DNA of 42,573 nt, taken from NCBI GenBank assembly GCA_030829955.1, contig JAURNY010000020.1, positions 1 to 42,573 of the forward strand, written 5' to 3'. A model generated the notes under the pieces. The model saw nothing but the letters and a program-made list of their open reading frames with translations. It searched no databases and was not told the origin of the DNA. The position numbers and the translations under genes are program-made. Within the stretch, counting starts at the first letter, position 1. Every line of letters begins with the position of its first letter. Positions 10,447-21,226 of the stretch are shown here, piece by piece. Source of the stretch: Gammaproteobacteria bacterium. Its GTDB lineage: Bacteria > Pseudomonadota > Gammaproteobacteria > Eutrophobiales > Eutrophobiaceae.

Positions 10447-10869
10447 TTATTTAACCACTTTCAAATGCGGCTTTTTCTTTGAATTTTTTTTCTGACCAGG
10501 TTCTGTTTCATTTTGCGCTAAAGTGTCAGACTGAGAATCACTTTCTGCTACCGCAAAATCTTCTTCTTCAGGAAAGATCATGCCGCGTCCATTTTCTCTA
10601 GCATAGATTGCCAGCACAGCATTAGCAGGGAAATAAATATTCATGCTTTGACCAGAGAACTGTGCTTTGAAATTGATATAGTCATTACTTAAATTAAGAT
10701 CACGGACAGCAGGTGGGGAGACATTCAAAACAATGCGATTATCCTGTGCAAATTCCATTGGCACACTTAAGTCATTACCACTCGTATCAACAAGTAAATG
10801 CGGTGTTAAATGATTATCACAAATCCAGTCATAAAGTGCGCGTATGAGATAAGGCTTGCTGGATGTCAC
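10447..10869 (-). CDS. sspB: ClpXP protease specificity-enhancing factor SspB
   Basis: SspB is a cytoplasmic adaptor that binds ssrA-tagged proteins and delivers them to ClpXP. The 140-residue protein has the conserved N-terminus YLIRALYDWICDN followed by TPHLLVD and a folded region with IVLNVSP and NFKAQFSGQ. A charged flexible tail ends in HLKVVK, which corresponds to the C-terminal ClpX-binding motif of E. coli SspB. It lies 17 bases downstream of sspA on the same strand, as in E. coli and Pseudomonas. All recognisable parts are present and the length is slightly shorter than in E. coli (165). Confidence 0.94.
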   Translation of the reverse strand: MTSSKPYLIRALYDWICDNHLTPHLLVDTSGNDLSVPMEFAQDNRIVLNVSPPAVRDLNLSNDYINFKAQFSGQSMNIYFPANAVLAIYARENGRGMIFPEEEDFAVAESDSQSDTLAQNETEPGQKKNSKKKPHLKVVK

Positions 10870-10886
10870 GTTTTGACTCCGAAGAT

Positions 10887-11522
10887 TTACACCGTCTCGT
10901 TATATTCTTTTTCCGTTGGCGACAGGCTTTCCTTAAACGCGTCACGCTCGAATAAACGGTCTGCATACTGTTGCAGCGGTTTTGCTGACGTCGGCAACTT
11001 CACGCCATATTGAGTCAAACGCCACAATAACGGAGCCATACAACAGTCAACTAATGTGTACTCTTCAGACATAAAGAATGGCATTTGCGTAAAACTTGGT
11101 GAAACTGCAGTAAGATTATCGCGCAATTCTTTTTTTGCATTAGCTGCAGCAATATCGTTATCACCTTTCAGATCATCCAGTACAGAATATAAATCCTGCA
11201 TTACGCGAAAACGTAATTGACGATTTCCGGCACGTGTAACCGGATCAACCGGCATCAATGGGGGATGAGGAAAGCGTTCATCGAGATATTCCATGATGAT
11301 TTGTTCATCATACAAAACCAAATCACGGTCAATCAGTGTAAGAATTGAGTTGTAAGGATTAAGCTCGTTTAACTCTTCCGGTTTAGTATCGTCTTCACCG
11401 ATATAATTAATTTCCACATTGACATCTTTCTCTGCCAGAACAATACGGACGGCATGTCCGATTGGACTGTCATAGTCAGAATATAACAGCATCATTGAAC
11501 GACGATTGGCGATACTTACCAT
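10887..11522 (-). CDS. sspA: Stringent starvation protein A (GST-fold, RNA polymerase-associated)
   Basis: SspA is a glutathione-S-transferase-fold protein that binds RNA polymerase and modulates transcription during starvation and acid stress. The 211 residues show a thioredoxin-like N-domain (ANRRSMMLLYSDYDSPIGH, VRIVLAEKDV, NPYNSILTLIDRD) and a helical C-domain from about residue 90. The ATG at 11522 is preceded by GGAG at a spacing of six. A TATAAT lies about 34 bases upstream of the start and may be its own -10 element, so sspA-sspB may be transcribed both from petC read-through and from an internal promoter (see the leader entry). Confidence 0.94.
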   Translation of the reverse strand: MVSIANRRSMMLLYSDYDSPIGHAVRIVLAEKDVNVEINYIGEDDTKPEELNELNPYNSILTLIDRDLVLYDEQIIMEYLDERFPHPPLMPVDPVTRAGNRQLRFRVMQDLYSVLDDLKGDNDIAAANAKKELRDNLTAVSPSFTQMPFFMSEEYTLVDCCMAPLLWRLTQYGVKLPTSAKPLQQYADRLFERDAFKESLSPTEKEYNETV

Positions 11523-11605
11523 GATTTTCTCCAGCCTGAAACTACAAAGCGCCGGATTATACTACAGCCTGACCCTTTCGTGTGCAGGATCAGGCTGTTT
11601 TTTTT
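11523..11605 (-). promoter_or_regulatory. sspA leader: TATAAT box, repeated CAGCCTGA elements and hairpin with T-tract
   Basis: The gap between petC and sspA contains CAGCCTGA at 11532-11539 and again at 11565-11572, and its inverse TCAGGCTG at 11590-11597. The second and third copies form a hairpin (11565-11597) followed on the plus strand by eight T (11598-11605). This is an intrinsic-terminator shape pointing right, against the genes. On the minus strand, TATAAT (11556-11561) lies between the hairpin and the copy at 11532-11539, whose last G is the first G of the GGAG ribosome binding site of sspA. I see no good -35. The elements are directly visible; function is inferred. Confidence 0.45.
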
Positions 11606-11608
11606 ACG

Positions 11609-12361
11609 TTAATGTATATCGCGCCAGTATTCTTTCTTAAGCGCGAAGGCAAGACCAGCAAAAATAATCAGATACAGCATTACCCAGTAGCCGATTTTCT
11701 TGCGGTTTAATGATACAGGTTCACCCATGTATACCAGAAAATTCACCAGATCCTTTACAGTCTGGTCGTATTCTTCAGGACTTTGAGAACCAGGTGTCAC
11801 TAATTTGAGATCATCAAATGTAGGTGAATGATTTTCACCTTCTTCAATACTGTGAGTCTCCAAAACTTGTAAGCCCTGCAAATCCCACAACACATGCGGC
11901 ATGCTAGCATTGGCAAACACTAAATTGTTTACGCCAAAGGGTCTGCTCTCATCGATATAGAAACTTTTAAAATAGCTGTACAGATAATCTGGGCCTTTTG
12001 CTCGAGCAATGACCGACAAATCAGGCGGGGCTACTCCCCAGAAAGTTAAAGCAACGTCTTCATCCATTGCCACTGTCATGGTGTCGCCAACTTTCTCATC
12101 GCCAAAGATAAAATTCTCTTGTAACACGGCATCAGTAATACCTAGATCTTTACCCATACGATTAAAACGCATGTATTTAGCTGAATGACAACCTGTACAA
12201 TAATTTACAAAAATTCGCGCTCCGCGTTGTAATGACAATTGATTAGACAAATCAACATCCATATGCAGCAACTTCGCTCCGCTAGCTGCCAGACCGATCG
12301 CCGGAGATACGAAAAAGGTGGCAACGAAAACCAAAATGAATTGTTTTAAATATCGCATCAT
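11609..12361 (-). CDS. petC: Cytochrome c1 of the bc1 complex
   Basis: This is the membrane-anchored c-type cytochrome of complex III, which passes electrons from the Rieske protein to a soluble cytochrome c in the periplasm. The 250 residues show a signal peptide (about 1-26), heme motif CTGCH at 55-59, the axial Met region ASMPHVLW (about 171-178), and one C-terminal transmembrane segment near 222-242. Its ATG overlaps the petB stop by four bases, indicating translational coupling. Together with petA and petB it gives a complete three-subunit bacterial bc1 complex. Confidence 0.96.
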   Translation of the reverse strand: MMRYLKQFILVFVATFFVSPAIGLAASGAKLLHMDVDLSNQLSLQRGARIFVNYCTGCHSAKYMRFNRMGKDLGITDAVLQENFIFGDEKVGDTMTVAMDEDVALTFWGVAPPDLSVIARAKGPDYLYSYFKSFYIDESRPFGVNNLVFANASMPHVLWDLQGLQVLETHSIEEGENHSPTFDDLKLVTPGSQSPEEYDQTVKDLVNFLVYMGEPVSLNRKKIGYWVMLYLIIFAGLAFALKKEYWRDIH

Positions 12362-13626
12362 GAAGTCACCCTGTCTGGAACTGGTTTGTCTTTATCTACT
12401 TTTGTGTAAAACGGCATTGTCAGGAAAAATAGAAAATAGATGACACTACAAATTCTAGCCATCCAGGTATAGAGCGGTGTCGCCACTTGCAATCCTAACC
12501 AGCCCAACATTAAAAAGCAGATAACGAAGAGGGTTAAGGCAATACGGTAATTTATACCGCGATATCGCCAGGATTTAACAGGGCTTCTATCCAACCAGGG
12601 CAATAATAAAAATATACTGACCGCTAAGCCCATTGCGACAACGCCAGGGAATGCGGAGCCAGCAATGGATGGCACGGCTCTTAAAATTGCATAAAACGGA
12701 GTGAAATACCAAACCGGCGCAATATGTTCAGGTGTTTTCAACGGATCAGCCGGAATAAAGTTAGCACTTTCCAAAAATAACCCTTGCGTCCCAGGCACAT
12801 GCATCTCTGGTGCAAAGAACACCACTGCAAAGAAAAAAATTAAAAAGACTGCTGCACCAAAAATATCTTTTACGGTGTAGTAAGGATGAAATGGAATCCC
12901 GTCAACAGGAATTCCTTCCGCATTTTTATTTTTTTTAATCTCTACACCATCAGGATTATTAGAGCCTGTTTCATGTAAAGCCAAAATATGTACACCTATC
13001 AAACCAGCAATCAAAAATGGAAATGCAATCACATGTAATGAAAAAAAGCGGTTTAGAGTAACATCAGAAACAACATAATCCCCTCGTATCAATTCAGCTA
13101 AAGCTTCACCAACAAATGGTACTGCACCGAACAACGAGATAATTACTTGCGCACCCCAGTAAGACATTTGCCCCCATGGCAACAGATATCCAAAAAAAGC
13201 TTCCCCCATTAATAATAGATATAACGCCATACCTGTCAGCCATAGTAGTTCTCTTGGCTTTTTATATGAGCCGTACAATAAGGCGCGAAACATATGTAGA
13301 TAGATCACAATAAAGAATGCTGATGCTCCAGTTGAATGCATATATCGCACAAACCAGCCCCATTCAACATCTCGCATAATGTATTCAACTGACGCAAATG
13401 CTTCAGCCGCAGAAGGTTTATAATTCATTGTCAACCATATGCCAGTGATGACCTGAATCACAAATACCAATAGCGCAAAGCCGCCAAAGTAATACCAGAA
13501 ATTAAAATTTTTAGGGGCGTAATATTTAGCTAGATGTTCGTTCCAGTTCGACATTAAGGGGAAACGGTCATCAACCCAGTCACGCAGGCAGGCAAGGTTC
13601 TTAACAATCATATTATCATTAGCCAT
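12358..13626 (-). CDS. petB: Cytochrome b of the bc1 complex
   Basis: This inner-membrane quinol-oxidising subunit carries hemes bL and bH. The 422-residue protein has the four heme-ligand histidines at the expected spacing: H97 and H111 in RYMHSTGA and IYLHMFR, H198 and H213 in FFSLHVIAF and GVHILALHE. The Qo-site loop reads PVWY (about 304-307) rather than PEWY; I recall this variant from beta- and gammaproteobacterial bc1 complexes. About eight or nine hydrophobic segments are visible, including a C-terminal domain. Its start overlaps the last base of petA and its end overlaps petC, so the three genes form one operon. Confidence 0.97.
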   Translation of the reverse strand: MANDNMIVKNLACLRDWVDDRFPLMSNWNEHLAKYYAPKNFNFWYYFGGFALLVFVIQVITGIWLTMNYKPSAAEAFASVEYIMRDVEWGWFVRYMHSTGASAFFIVIYLHMFRALLYGSYKKPRELLWLTGMALYLLLMGEAFFGYLLPWGQMSYWGAQVIISLFGAVPFVGEALAELIRGDYVVSDVTLNRFFSLHVIAFPFLIAGLIGVHILALHETGSNNPDGVEIKKNKNAEGIPVDGIPFHPYYTVKDIFGAAVFLIFFFAVVFFAPEMHVPGTQGLFLESANFIPADPLKTPEHIAPVWYFTPFYAILRAVPSIAGSAFPGVVAMGLAVSIFLLLPWLDRSPVKSWRYRGINYRIALTLFVICFLMLGWLGLQVATPLYTWMARICSVIYFLFFLTMPFYTKVDKDKPVPDRVTS

Positions 13627-14219
13627 TATGCAACCTCACTATCTTCACCGATCAACAGAGTTGTTGGTGTCAAAAATTTATAAGGTGGCACAACCAGATT
13701 GTTTGGGGCTGGTACACCTTTATATACGCGACCAGCCAAATCGAATCTTGATCCATGACAAGGACAAAAGAAACCGCCCTTCCAGTCTGAGGCAGGTGGA
13801 CTTTCGGAGTCTTTCGTCACATAGTTTGGTGAACAGCCAAGATGAGTGCAGATACCAATCACGACCAAATATTCTTCATTCAATGCGCGAAATTCGTTTT
13901 GTGCATAATTAGGTTGAGCACTGCTATCTGATCCAGGGTCACTGACTTCAGTATTTTGTGACTCAATATCCGCCAACATTTCTTTGGTTCTTCGTAAAAT
14001 CCAGACAGGTTTGCCGCGCCATTTTTGAATAATTCGTTCCCCAGGCTGAAGTTCACTAATATCGACTTCAACCGGGGCACCTATTGCCTTGGTTTTAGCA
14101 CTTGGTGTCATGGTCGCAACAAATGGCACTGCCACTGCAACTGCTCCAGATCCGCCGACGACCGTGGCCGCAGCGGTCAAAAAACGGCGCCGACTCTTGT
14201 CAACGTTTTGATTTTCCAT
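13626..14219 (-). CDS. petA: Ubiquinol-cytochrome c reductase Rieske iron-sulfur subunit
   Basis: This subunit carries the Rieske 2Fe-2S cluster that takes one electron from ubiquinol and hands it to cytochrome c1. The 197-residue protein begins with a Tat-type signal-anchor (SRRRFL at 9-14, then a hydrophobic stretch). Cluster ligands are in CTHLGC at 124-129 and CPCHG at 152-156, and these boxes also supply the disulfide cysteines. A low-complexity insertion rich in Ser, Asp and Gln (about 88-107) sits before the cluster domain. AGAGG precedes the ATG. It is first in the pet operon; the promoter must lie in the gap to degS. Confidence 0.97.
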   Translation of the reverse strand: MENQNVDKSRRRFLTAAATVVGGSGAVAVAVPFVATMTPSAKTKAIGAPVEVDISELQPGERIIQKWRGKPVWILRRTKEMLADIESQNTEVSDPGSDSSAQPNYAQNEFRALNEEYLVVIGICTHLGCSPNYVTKDSESPPASDWKGGFFCPCHGSRFDLAGRVYKGVPAPNNLVVPPYKFLTPTTLLIGEDSEVA

Positions 14220-14500
14220 TTCCGAACCTCTAAATAACTGAAAAAAAAGTTTTATAAAATTATTTGCCCATGATAACCGAGATTATTGGTCAGGCAATCT
14301 TAAAGTCTGCTTAAATAATGATTCAAAGCTGATCTGCTACCCATTTGCGGCAAATGATAAAATTTAGCGGCGCAATTTAGCAAAAATCCACTAATTTAAA
14401 AACCTTAAAAATCGATATGGCATATTTTCGGATCATCTGCAATATGGGCTACACTGTCTCATCTGTTGGCTTATGACGCCATGTAACACTGGATAATGTT
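14220..14500. other. petA-degS divergent intergenic region
   Basis: This 281-base gap between two divergent genes must hold the promoters of the pet operon (minus) and of the DegS-type protease (plus). It is AT-rich, with A- and T-tracts near 14241-14262 and 14396-14412. I found no -35/-10 pair convincing enough to place and no RNA gene. Confidence 0.3.
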
Positions 14501-15616
14501 TTGAAAACAAGATTGCTGTTTGTTCTACAATATGTTGCCTATGGTCTGGCTATCGCCTTTATCTTTCTATGGATATCATCTAGCGAGCTCAAATTCTTTT
14601 ACAATGAGCAGAATAACTATAGTTCGTATCACTCGGCAGTTAACAGAACAGCGCCTGCCGTTGTAAATATTTATGCAACCAATTTTTACGCAGATCAGAT
14701 ACACCCGATCTTTCATAACCCGATTTTACGGCAATTTCTTGGCATGCCTCCGATCAAGAGACAAAAACAAAATAACTCCATTGGCTCTGGCGTAATAATG
14801 AATCAGCGCGGCTTCATCCTGACTAATGCACATGTCATTCATAATAGCAATGATATTTTTGTCACGTTAAACGATGGGCGACAAATACCGGCAGGGATTC
14901 TTGGCATAGATGAGGATACTGACCTTGCCATTCTTAAAATCGATGCAACAGGTCTGCCAAATATTCCCATTGGAGATTCGTCTAAATTACAGGTCGGCGA
15001 TGTTGTACTTGCTATCGGCAATCCCTATAACTTTGGTCAAACTGTGACGCAGGGTATAGTTAGTGCCACAAGCCGAAAAAGAATGGGCTTATCAGTTTTT
15101 GATGATTTCATTCAAACCGATGCTGATATTAATATTGGAAACTCAGGTGGCGCACTCATCAATGCAAAAGGGGAATTAATTGGTATCAGTACCGCGATTA
15201 TTTCTAGTAGCGGTGGCTCGGAAGGCATAGGTCTGGCAACGCCAATCAATCAGGCAATGGTGATCATGCGTGAACTGGTTGAAAACGGCGAAGTTATTCG
15301 AGGTTGGTTGGGAATAGAAGCACAAACACTGGATCCAAATATTAAAGAAGTGGCTGAACTTGCTGATGGTGGAGTAATGATTAATGCCGTGATTCGTAAT
15401 AGCCCAGCTGACCTTGCTGGACTTGTCCCCGGCGATATTCTTACGCAAATCGGTAATGCTAACATCTGGTCACCTGAAAAAGCGATTGAAACAGTCCTGT
15501 CTTTAGAGCCAGGGGAAAAAGTTAAGTTATCAATATTACGCGGTTGGGAAAGACTGGAATTAGAAACAATGATTCAAAAACGACCACAGAACAGACTGCA
15601 TAACTCAGGACCGTAA
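14501..15616 (+). CDS. degS: DegS/AlgW-type membrane-anchored periplasmic serine protease
   Basis: DegS senses unfolded outer-membrane proteins through its PDZ domain and makes the first cut in the anti-sigma factor RseA, releasing sigma-E. The 371-residue protein has one N-terminal membrane anchor (about 5-25), a trypsin-like domain with the triad H111 (LTNAHVIH), D141 (DEDTDLAILK) and S215 (GNSGGALI), and a single PDZ domain (about 265-355). One PDZ plus an uncleaved anchor fits DegS/AlgW rather than DegP/DegQ. The start is a TTG with the membrane segment following directly. Its 3' end overlaps the convergent hisC by 12 bases; a neighbouring algW and hisC is also the Pseudomonas arrangement. 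Confidence 0.9.
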   Translation: MKTRLLFVLQYVAYGLAIAFIFLWISSSELKFFYNEQNNYSSYHSAVNRTAPAVVNIYATNFYADQIHPIFHNPILRQFLGMPPIKRQKQNNSIGSGVIMNQRGFILTNAHVIHNSNDIFVTLNDGRQIPAGILGIDEDTDLAILKIDATGLPNIPIGDSSKLQVGDVVLAIGNPYNFGQTVTQGIVSATSRKRMGLSVFDDFIQTDADINIGNSGGALINAKGELIGISTAIISSSGGSEGIGLATPINQAMVIMRELVENGEVIRGWLGIEAQTLDPNIKEVAELADGGVMINAVIRNSPADLAGLVPGDILTQIGNANIWSPEKAIETVLSLEPGEKVKLSILRGWERLELETMIQKRPQNRLHNSGP

Positions 15617-16684
15617 TATCGACTTCAATACATTCACAAATGTTTTGTTTTCATTTTCTGTACCAATAGTCACACGTAAACAACCTTTTAGTAAAGGGTG
15701 TGCCATGGAAACGTTTTTAATGAGTATCTTGTTTTCTAATAGTGCTTCATGAATTTCATTTGCTGAATGATCAGTAACGCGAAACAAAATAAAATTGGTA
15801 TTTGATGTCCAAACCTCAACAGTTTCAAGTTGCTGTAATTGGTTTAGCATTACATTGCGTTGTTGCCTGATTAGTTCAGTTTGTTTATACAATATGTCAA
15901 TATGTTTGCACACCAGACTTACTGTCAATTGATTCAACGTGCCAATGTTATATGGCATACGCACCTTTTCGAGCTCACTTATCAACGACTGATCACCCGC
16001 AAGAAAACCAAGTCTTAAACCAGCCAACCCCAGCTTGGATAAAGTTCTCATTACCATTGCATTGGGATAATCCTTGATGGCATCTAACATTGAGTCATCG
16101 GCAAAGGCATTGTATGCCTCATCAATAATCACTAGTCCCACACTTGCCTGAATAATTTGTATAAGCTCCTCTTTAGGATAAGCAATCCCAGTCGGATTAT
16201 TTGGCCATGCAAGAAAAATAATTTCGGGTTGATGTTCATTAATTTCCTCCAGCATTAGAGGTATATTCAATGAGAAATCTTCGTTTAATGGCACACCGAT
16301 AAACCTAAGTCCCAGCATGTTGCTCAAATATTGATACATTACAAATGTAGGAACCGGTGACATGACCTTGGCATTCGAGCGCAATGCAATCAGCAGTATC
16401 TGAATCAATTCATCAGAACCATTTCCAAATACTAAGCCCGCCTCAATTGGTATATTAAATGTACTTCGGATGGAAGTGACTAATTCTTTTAGAAAAGCAT
16501 CGGGATAACGATTAATCTCTACATGGTTTAATGCATCAAACCATAATTGTTTAAATTCATCATTTAATGAATAAGGATTTTCCATCGCATCCAGTTTTAT
16601 AAAGCCACTGGCATCAGGCACATGATAGGCATGACTATCGATTACAGCTGATTTAAATAGCACTGCCAGGTTTTTATCAGACAT
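15605..16684 (-). CDS. hisC: Histidinol-phosphate aminotransferase
   Basis: HisC converts imidazole acetol-phosphate and glutamate to L-histidinol phosphate, using PLP. This 359-residue fold-type I aminotransferase shows GNGSDELI (87-94) for phosphate and PLP contact, AWPNNPTG (159-166), IDEAYNAF (187-194) and the Schiff-base lysine K217 in RTLSKLGLAGLRLG. It starts 12 bases after hisD on the same strand and ends the hisG-hisD-hisC operon. hisB, hisH, hisA, hisF and hisI are not nearby, as in Pseudomonas, where the early cluster is separate. Confidence 0.95.
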   Translation of the reverse strand: MSDKNLAVLFKSAVIDSHAYHVPDASGFIKLDAMENPYSLNDEFKQLWFDALNHVEINRYPDAFLKELVTSIRSTFNIPIEAGLVFGNGSDELIQILLIALRSNAKVMSPVPTFVMYQYLSNMLGLRFIGVPLNEDFSLNIPLMLEEINEHQPEIIFLAWPNNPTGIAYPKEELIQIIQASVGLVIIDEAYNAFADDSMLDAIKDYPNAMVMRTLSKLGLAGLRLGFLAGDQSLISELEKVRMPYNIGTLNQLTVSLVCKHIDILYKQTELIRQQRNVMLNQLQQLETVEVWTSNTNFILFRVTDHSANEIHEALLENKILIKNVSMAHPLLKGCLRVTIGTENENKTFVNVLKSILRS

Positions 16685-16696
16685 GTAACTACAGGT

Positions 16697-17992
16697 TTAT
16701 TCAGCGTCGCGACGGTATTCAGCCGAACGCGCATGAGCGGTTAAACCTTCTCCTCTGGCAAGAATCGATGCCGTATCCGCAATTTCAGTAACAGATTTAC
16801 TATTACTCATGATTAATGATGAATGTTTTTGAAAATCATACACGCCTAACGGTGATGAAAAACGCGCCGTTCTTGCAGTTGGTAATACATGATTCGGACC
16901 AGCACAATAATCACCCAAAGTCTCGGCCGCATAGTTACCCATAAAGATAGCACCAGCGTGACGAATCATGGGTAATAACGCTTCAGGATCATTCACTGAT
17001 AACTCCAGATGCTCGGGAGCTATTTTATTTACTATTTCGGCAGCTTCATCGAGATCGGCCACCTTAATAAAAGCCCCGTTTTTTATTAATGATGCTTTAA
17101 TTATCTCAGCGCGTTCGATTTCAGGTAATAACTTTTGAACGCTTTTTTCTACCGATTCGATATAGGATTGATCTGGACATATTAGAATTGCACTAGCTTC
17201 TTCATCATGCTCTGCCTGAGCAAACATATCCATTGCTACCCAATCCGGATTTGAACTACCGTCAGAAACAATTACAACTTCCGACGGACCGGCGATCATA
17301 TCAATACCTACCACACCAAATACCTGTCGTTTAGCTGTAGCGACATAGATATTACCTGGACCAACAATCTTATCTACTCTTGGCACAGTTTCTGTACCAT
17401 AAGCTAGCGCAGCAACCGCCTGTGCTCCGCCAATCGTGAATACGCGGGTTGCTCCTGCAATAGTGGCAGCTGCCAGAACCATTTCATTGGTTTTTTCTTC
17501 TGGTGTCGGCACCACCATAATAATCTCTTCAACACCCGCAACTTTTGCCGGAATAATATTCATCAATACCGACGATGGATAAGCTGCCTTACCACCGGGC
17601 ACATATACACCCACTTTATCCAGCGGTGTCACCTTTTGACCCAAGATATTGCCTTCATTATCTTCATAGGTCCATGTCGATTGAATTTGTTTTTCATGAA
17701 AGTTTTTAATACGCATAGCTGCGTGCTCTAAACTTTGACGAATATTGTCAGGAATATTTGCCAATGCATCCTTAAGTTGCTGTTGAGATATCTCTAACTT
17801 ATCAACTGTTGTCTTGCGTCGATCGAAATGATTCGTATAGTCGATTAACGCTTCATCACCTTTTTCTCTGACATCTCGAATGATGTCCAGCACGGTATCA
17901 ACAATTTTTTGATCAGGTTCATCCGTTGCCGACAATAATGTCTGCAACGATTGCTGGAAGTCATCAGAACTGGCATCAAAGAATTTAATCAT
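16697..17992 (-). CDS. hisD: Histidinol dehydrogenase
   Basis: HisD oxidises L-histidinol to L-histidine in two NAD-dependent steps and uses zinc. The 431-residue length is typical. Recognisable segments are [35 protein letters not shown], the [10 protein letters not shown] stretch, [11 protein letters not shown] with a zinc-ligand His, and [20 protein letters not shown]. The ATG overlaps the hisG stop by four bases, so the two are translationally coupled. Nothing unusual is seen. Confidence 0.97.
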   Translation of the reverse strand: MIKFFDASSDDFQQSLQTLLSATDEPDQKIVDTVLDIIRDVREKGDEALIDYTNHFDRRKTTVDKLEISQQQLKDALANIPDNIRQSLEHAAMRIKNFHEKQIQSTWTYEDNEGNILGQKVTPLDKVGVYVPGGKAAYPSSVLMNIIPAKVAGVEEIIMVVPTPEEKTNEMVLAAATIAGATRVFTIGGAQAVAALAYGTETVPRVDKIVGPGNIYVATAKRQVFGVVGIDMIAGPSEVVIVSDGSSNPDWVAMDMFAQAEHDEEASAILICPDQSYIESVEKSVQKLLPEIERAEIIKASLIKNGAFIKVADLDEAAEIVNKIAPEHLELSVNDPEALLPMIRHAGAIFMGNYAAETLGDYCAGPNHVLPTARTARFSSPLGVYDFQKHSSLIMSNSKSVTEIADTASILARGEGLTAHARSAEYRRDAE

Positions 17993-18627
17993 GAGTTTCT
18001 ACTAACCACTTCTTCGAGATGTTCCAGTATCGGTTTTATTCTGGCGCTTTTCATTTTCATTGCTGCCTTATTAACAATCATTCTCGAGCTGATATCAGCG
18101 ATGTGTTCCAGTGTTATCAGCCCGTTTGCCTTTAGAGTATTACCTGTATCGACCAGATCTACTATCCAGTCAGACAGGCCTAATACAGGACCAAGTTCCA
18201 TTGAGCCATATAATTTTATGATCTCGACCTGTTGACCCTTTGCTGAAAAATAATTTTTAGTGATATTCGTATATTTGGTCGCAACACGTGGTCTGTCGGT
18301 AATCGGTTTAGGTTTTTTCAAGCCAGCCAGCATCATTCGACACTTAGCTGTACCTAAATCCAGAGGCTCATAAATATCGTCTCCAATGTATTCCATCAAG
18401 ACATCCTTGCCCGCGATACCCAATTCCGCTGCTCCACGTTCAACATAGGTCGGCACATCAGTCGCGCGGATAATTAACAGACGAACATCAGGCTGATTAG
18501 TCTCAAGCACCAGTTTTCTGGATTTCTCAGGATCCTCGTTCGGCACAATACCTACCTGTTTTAGTAGCGGCATTGCATCTTCAAATATTCGACCCTTCGA
18601 AACAGCGATTGTAAGTATGTCTGACAT
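17989..18627 (-). CDS. hisG: ATP phosphoribosyltransferase, short form
   Basis: HisG catalyses the first step of histidine synthesis, joining ATP and PRPP. The 212-residue protein is the short (HisG_S) type, lacking the C-terminal regulatory domain of the roughly 300-residue E. coli enzyme. It has ITIAVSKGR-like start residues ([18 protein letters not shown]), the [15 protein letters not shown] segment and the PRPP-binding stretch [14 protein letters not shown]. Short forms are known to need HisZ, a histidyl-tRNA-synthetase-like regulatory subunit. No hisZ is in this window, so it should be elsewhere in the genome. It is the first gene of hisGDC, 75 bases after murA. Confidence 0.95.
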   Translation of the reverse strand: MSDILTIAVSKGRIFEDAMPLLKQVGIVPNEDPEKSRKLVLETNQPDVRLLIIRATDVPTYVERGAAELGIAGKDVLMEYIGDDIYEPLDLGTAKCRMMLAGLKKPKPITDRPRVATKYTNITKNYFSAKGQQVEIIKLYGSMELGPVLGLSDWIVDLVDTGNTLKANGLITLEHIADISSRMIVNKAAMKMKSARIKPILEHLEEVVSRNS

Positions 18628-18702
18628 GTTGAGATTTCTTCACCTGTAAAAAGGTGCACAGGATACAATAGATTAGCGTGACTTAAAAAACTGAAAAGCG
18701 AA

Positions 18703-20221
<1,519 letters not shown>

Positions 20222-20304
20222 GATGTGAAATCATACCTTAATGTGAACAAAAGATGTGGAAAGAAAAAAAACGTTTATGTTTTCTGCAATTTTCCGCATC
20301 CGAA

Positions 20305-20339
20305 ATATAAACAACCGGGCATAGCCCGGTTGTTTATAT
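20305..20339 (-). terminator. Perfect 16-bp hairpin between mlaC and ibaG
   Basis: A 16-bp perfect inverted repeat (20305-20320 and 20324-20339) with a three-base loop has a GC-rich core, ACCGGGC/GCCCGGT. It is flanked by A-rich sequence on one side and T-rich on the other within the stem, so it can act as an intrinsic terminator in either direction. It lies 15 bases downstream of the mlaC stop and therefore ends the long minus-strand run. It separates this run from ibaG-murA, which need their own promoter in the 83 bases between 20222 and 20304. Confidence 0.85.
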
Positions 20340-20353
20340 AAATATAATGTATA

Positions 20354-20983
20354 CTAACTGCCGCTTTTCAGATTAGTTTCCAATTTGGAATTTTTATCTG
20401 AAAGTTGTTGCAATAAAGAATCAAAACCAGATCTCTTAATTTCTGTTGCAAAAGATCCTTGATAAGTCTTTACCAGACTTACGCCATCAACAGTGATATC
20501 AATCACTTTCCACTGCTCATTCTTCTGAAACATACGATAGGCCACAGGAAAAGGCTGAGAACCTGAACTGGTTAATTCTGTTTTTACAACAGCCAAATTT
20601 GGTTTATCACCCAGTTCTACTGGGAAAAATTTAATTTCCTGATTGGAGTATTCCAGCAAAGCCTTTGCATAGGTATTTATCAAAAGGGTCTTAAATTGTT
20701 CAACAAACTCTGTGCGTTGAACATCAGATGCAGATTTCCAGTTTTCACCCAATACCCATCGAGACATAAGGATGAAATCAAAATTAGGAATAACCAATTC
20801 ATTAATCAATGCATAAAGTTTATCAGGATCGGTCTCCAATACAGCGCGTTCCTGTTTGATTCTATCGAGTACGCTACTTGCGGTAATCTTAACCACTTCT
20901 TCTGGTGAAGCTGCTGCAAGCGCAATATTAGCGCTACTTAACAAAAAATATATAAAACCCGTTTTTAACACTTTACTAATCAT
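20354..20983 (-). CDS. mlaC: MlaC/Ttg2D-family periplasmic phospholipid-binding protein
   Basis: MlaC shuttles phospholipids between an outer-membrane complex and an inner-membrane transporter. The 209-residue protein has a signal peptide (about 1-23, ending NIALAAA) and then the family pattern: PEEVVKITASSVLDRIKQE, an NELVIPNFDFILMSRWVLG stretch, a TEFVEQFKTLLINTYAKAL stretch, and EQWKVIDITVDGVSLVKTY near the end. The ATG at 20983 has an AGGG ribosome binding site and begins the signal peptide, whereas a start at 21022 would put 13 extra residues before it. mlaF, mlaE, mlaD and mlaB are not adjacent; the upstream gene is an MMPL/RND transporter. Its partner may therefore be that transporter or a distant MlaFED. 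Confidence 0.85.
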   Translation of the reverse strand: MISKVLKTGFIYFLLSSANIALAAASPEEVVKITASSVLDRIKQERAVLETDPDKLYALINELVIPNFDFILMSRWVLGENWKSASDVQRTEFVEQFKTLLINTYAKALLEYSNQEIKFFPVELGDKPNLAVVKTELTSSGSQPFPVAYRMFQKNEQWKVIDITVDGVSLVKTYQGSFATEIKRSGFDSLLQQLSDKNSKLETNLKSGS

Positions 20984-21022
20984 TTTATTACCCTGAAATA
21001 TAATTATTTTTAGTAGACCCAA

Positions 21023-21226
21023 AGTTTGATTGGGGGGTAGCTAAAGACAGGAATTCATATTCATCGTTGCAAAGCCACTCCAAACTTTATTTCTGGTTGG
21101 AATTGTAATGATAAAGAGGATCGATAGAAAGCCCTGAAATATGTACACACTTACCAAAACAACTAATTCCCAACAATTTCCAAGGAAATAAGCCTGTAAT
21201 AAGTAATTAATTTTATTATGAAATAA
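21023..21226. other. Gap between MMPL transporter and mlaC
   Basis: These 204 bases lie between two minus-strand genes and probably include the mlaC promoter or leader. On the minus strand a frame without a start codon spells about 50 residues, including AYFLGNCWELVVLVSVYIF. I do not recognise it and do not call it. No terminator-type hairpin is obvious. Confidence 0.25.

Noticed and set aside
18640-18660. Small dyad CACCT...AGGTG between murA and hisG
   Set aside because: Five-base stem without a T-tract; could not be tied to regulation of hisG.
21023-21226. About 50 open codons on the minus strand upstream of mlaC
   Set aside because: No start codon and no recognisable motif; short open runs are expected by chance.
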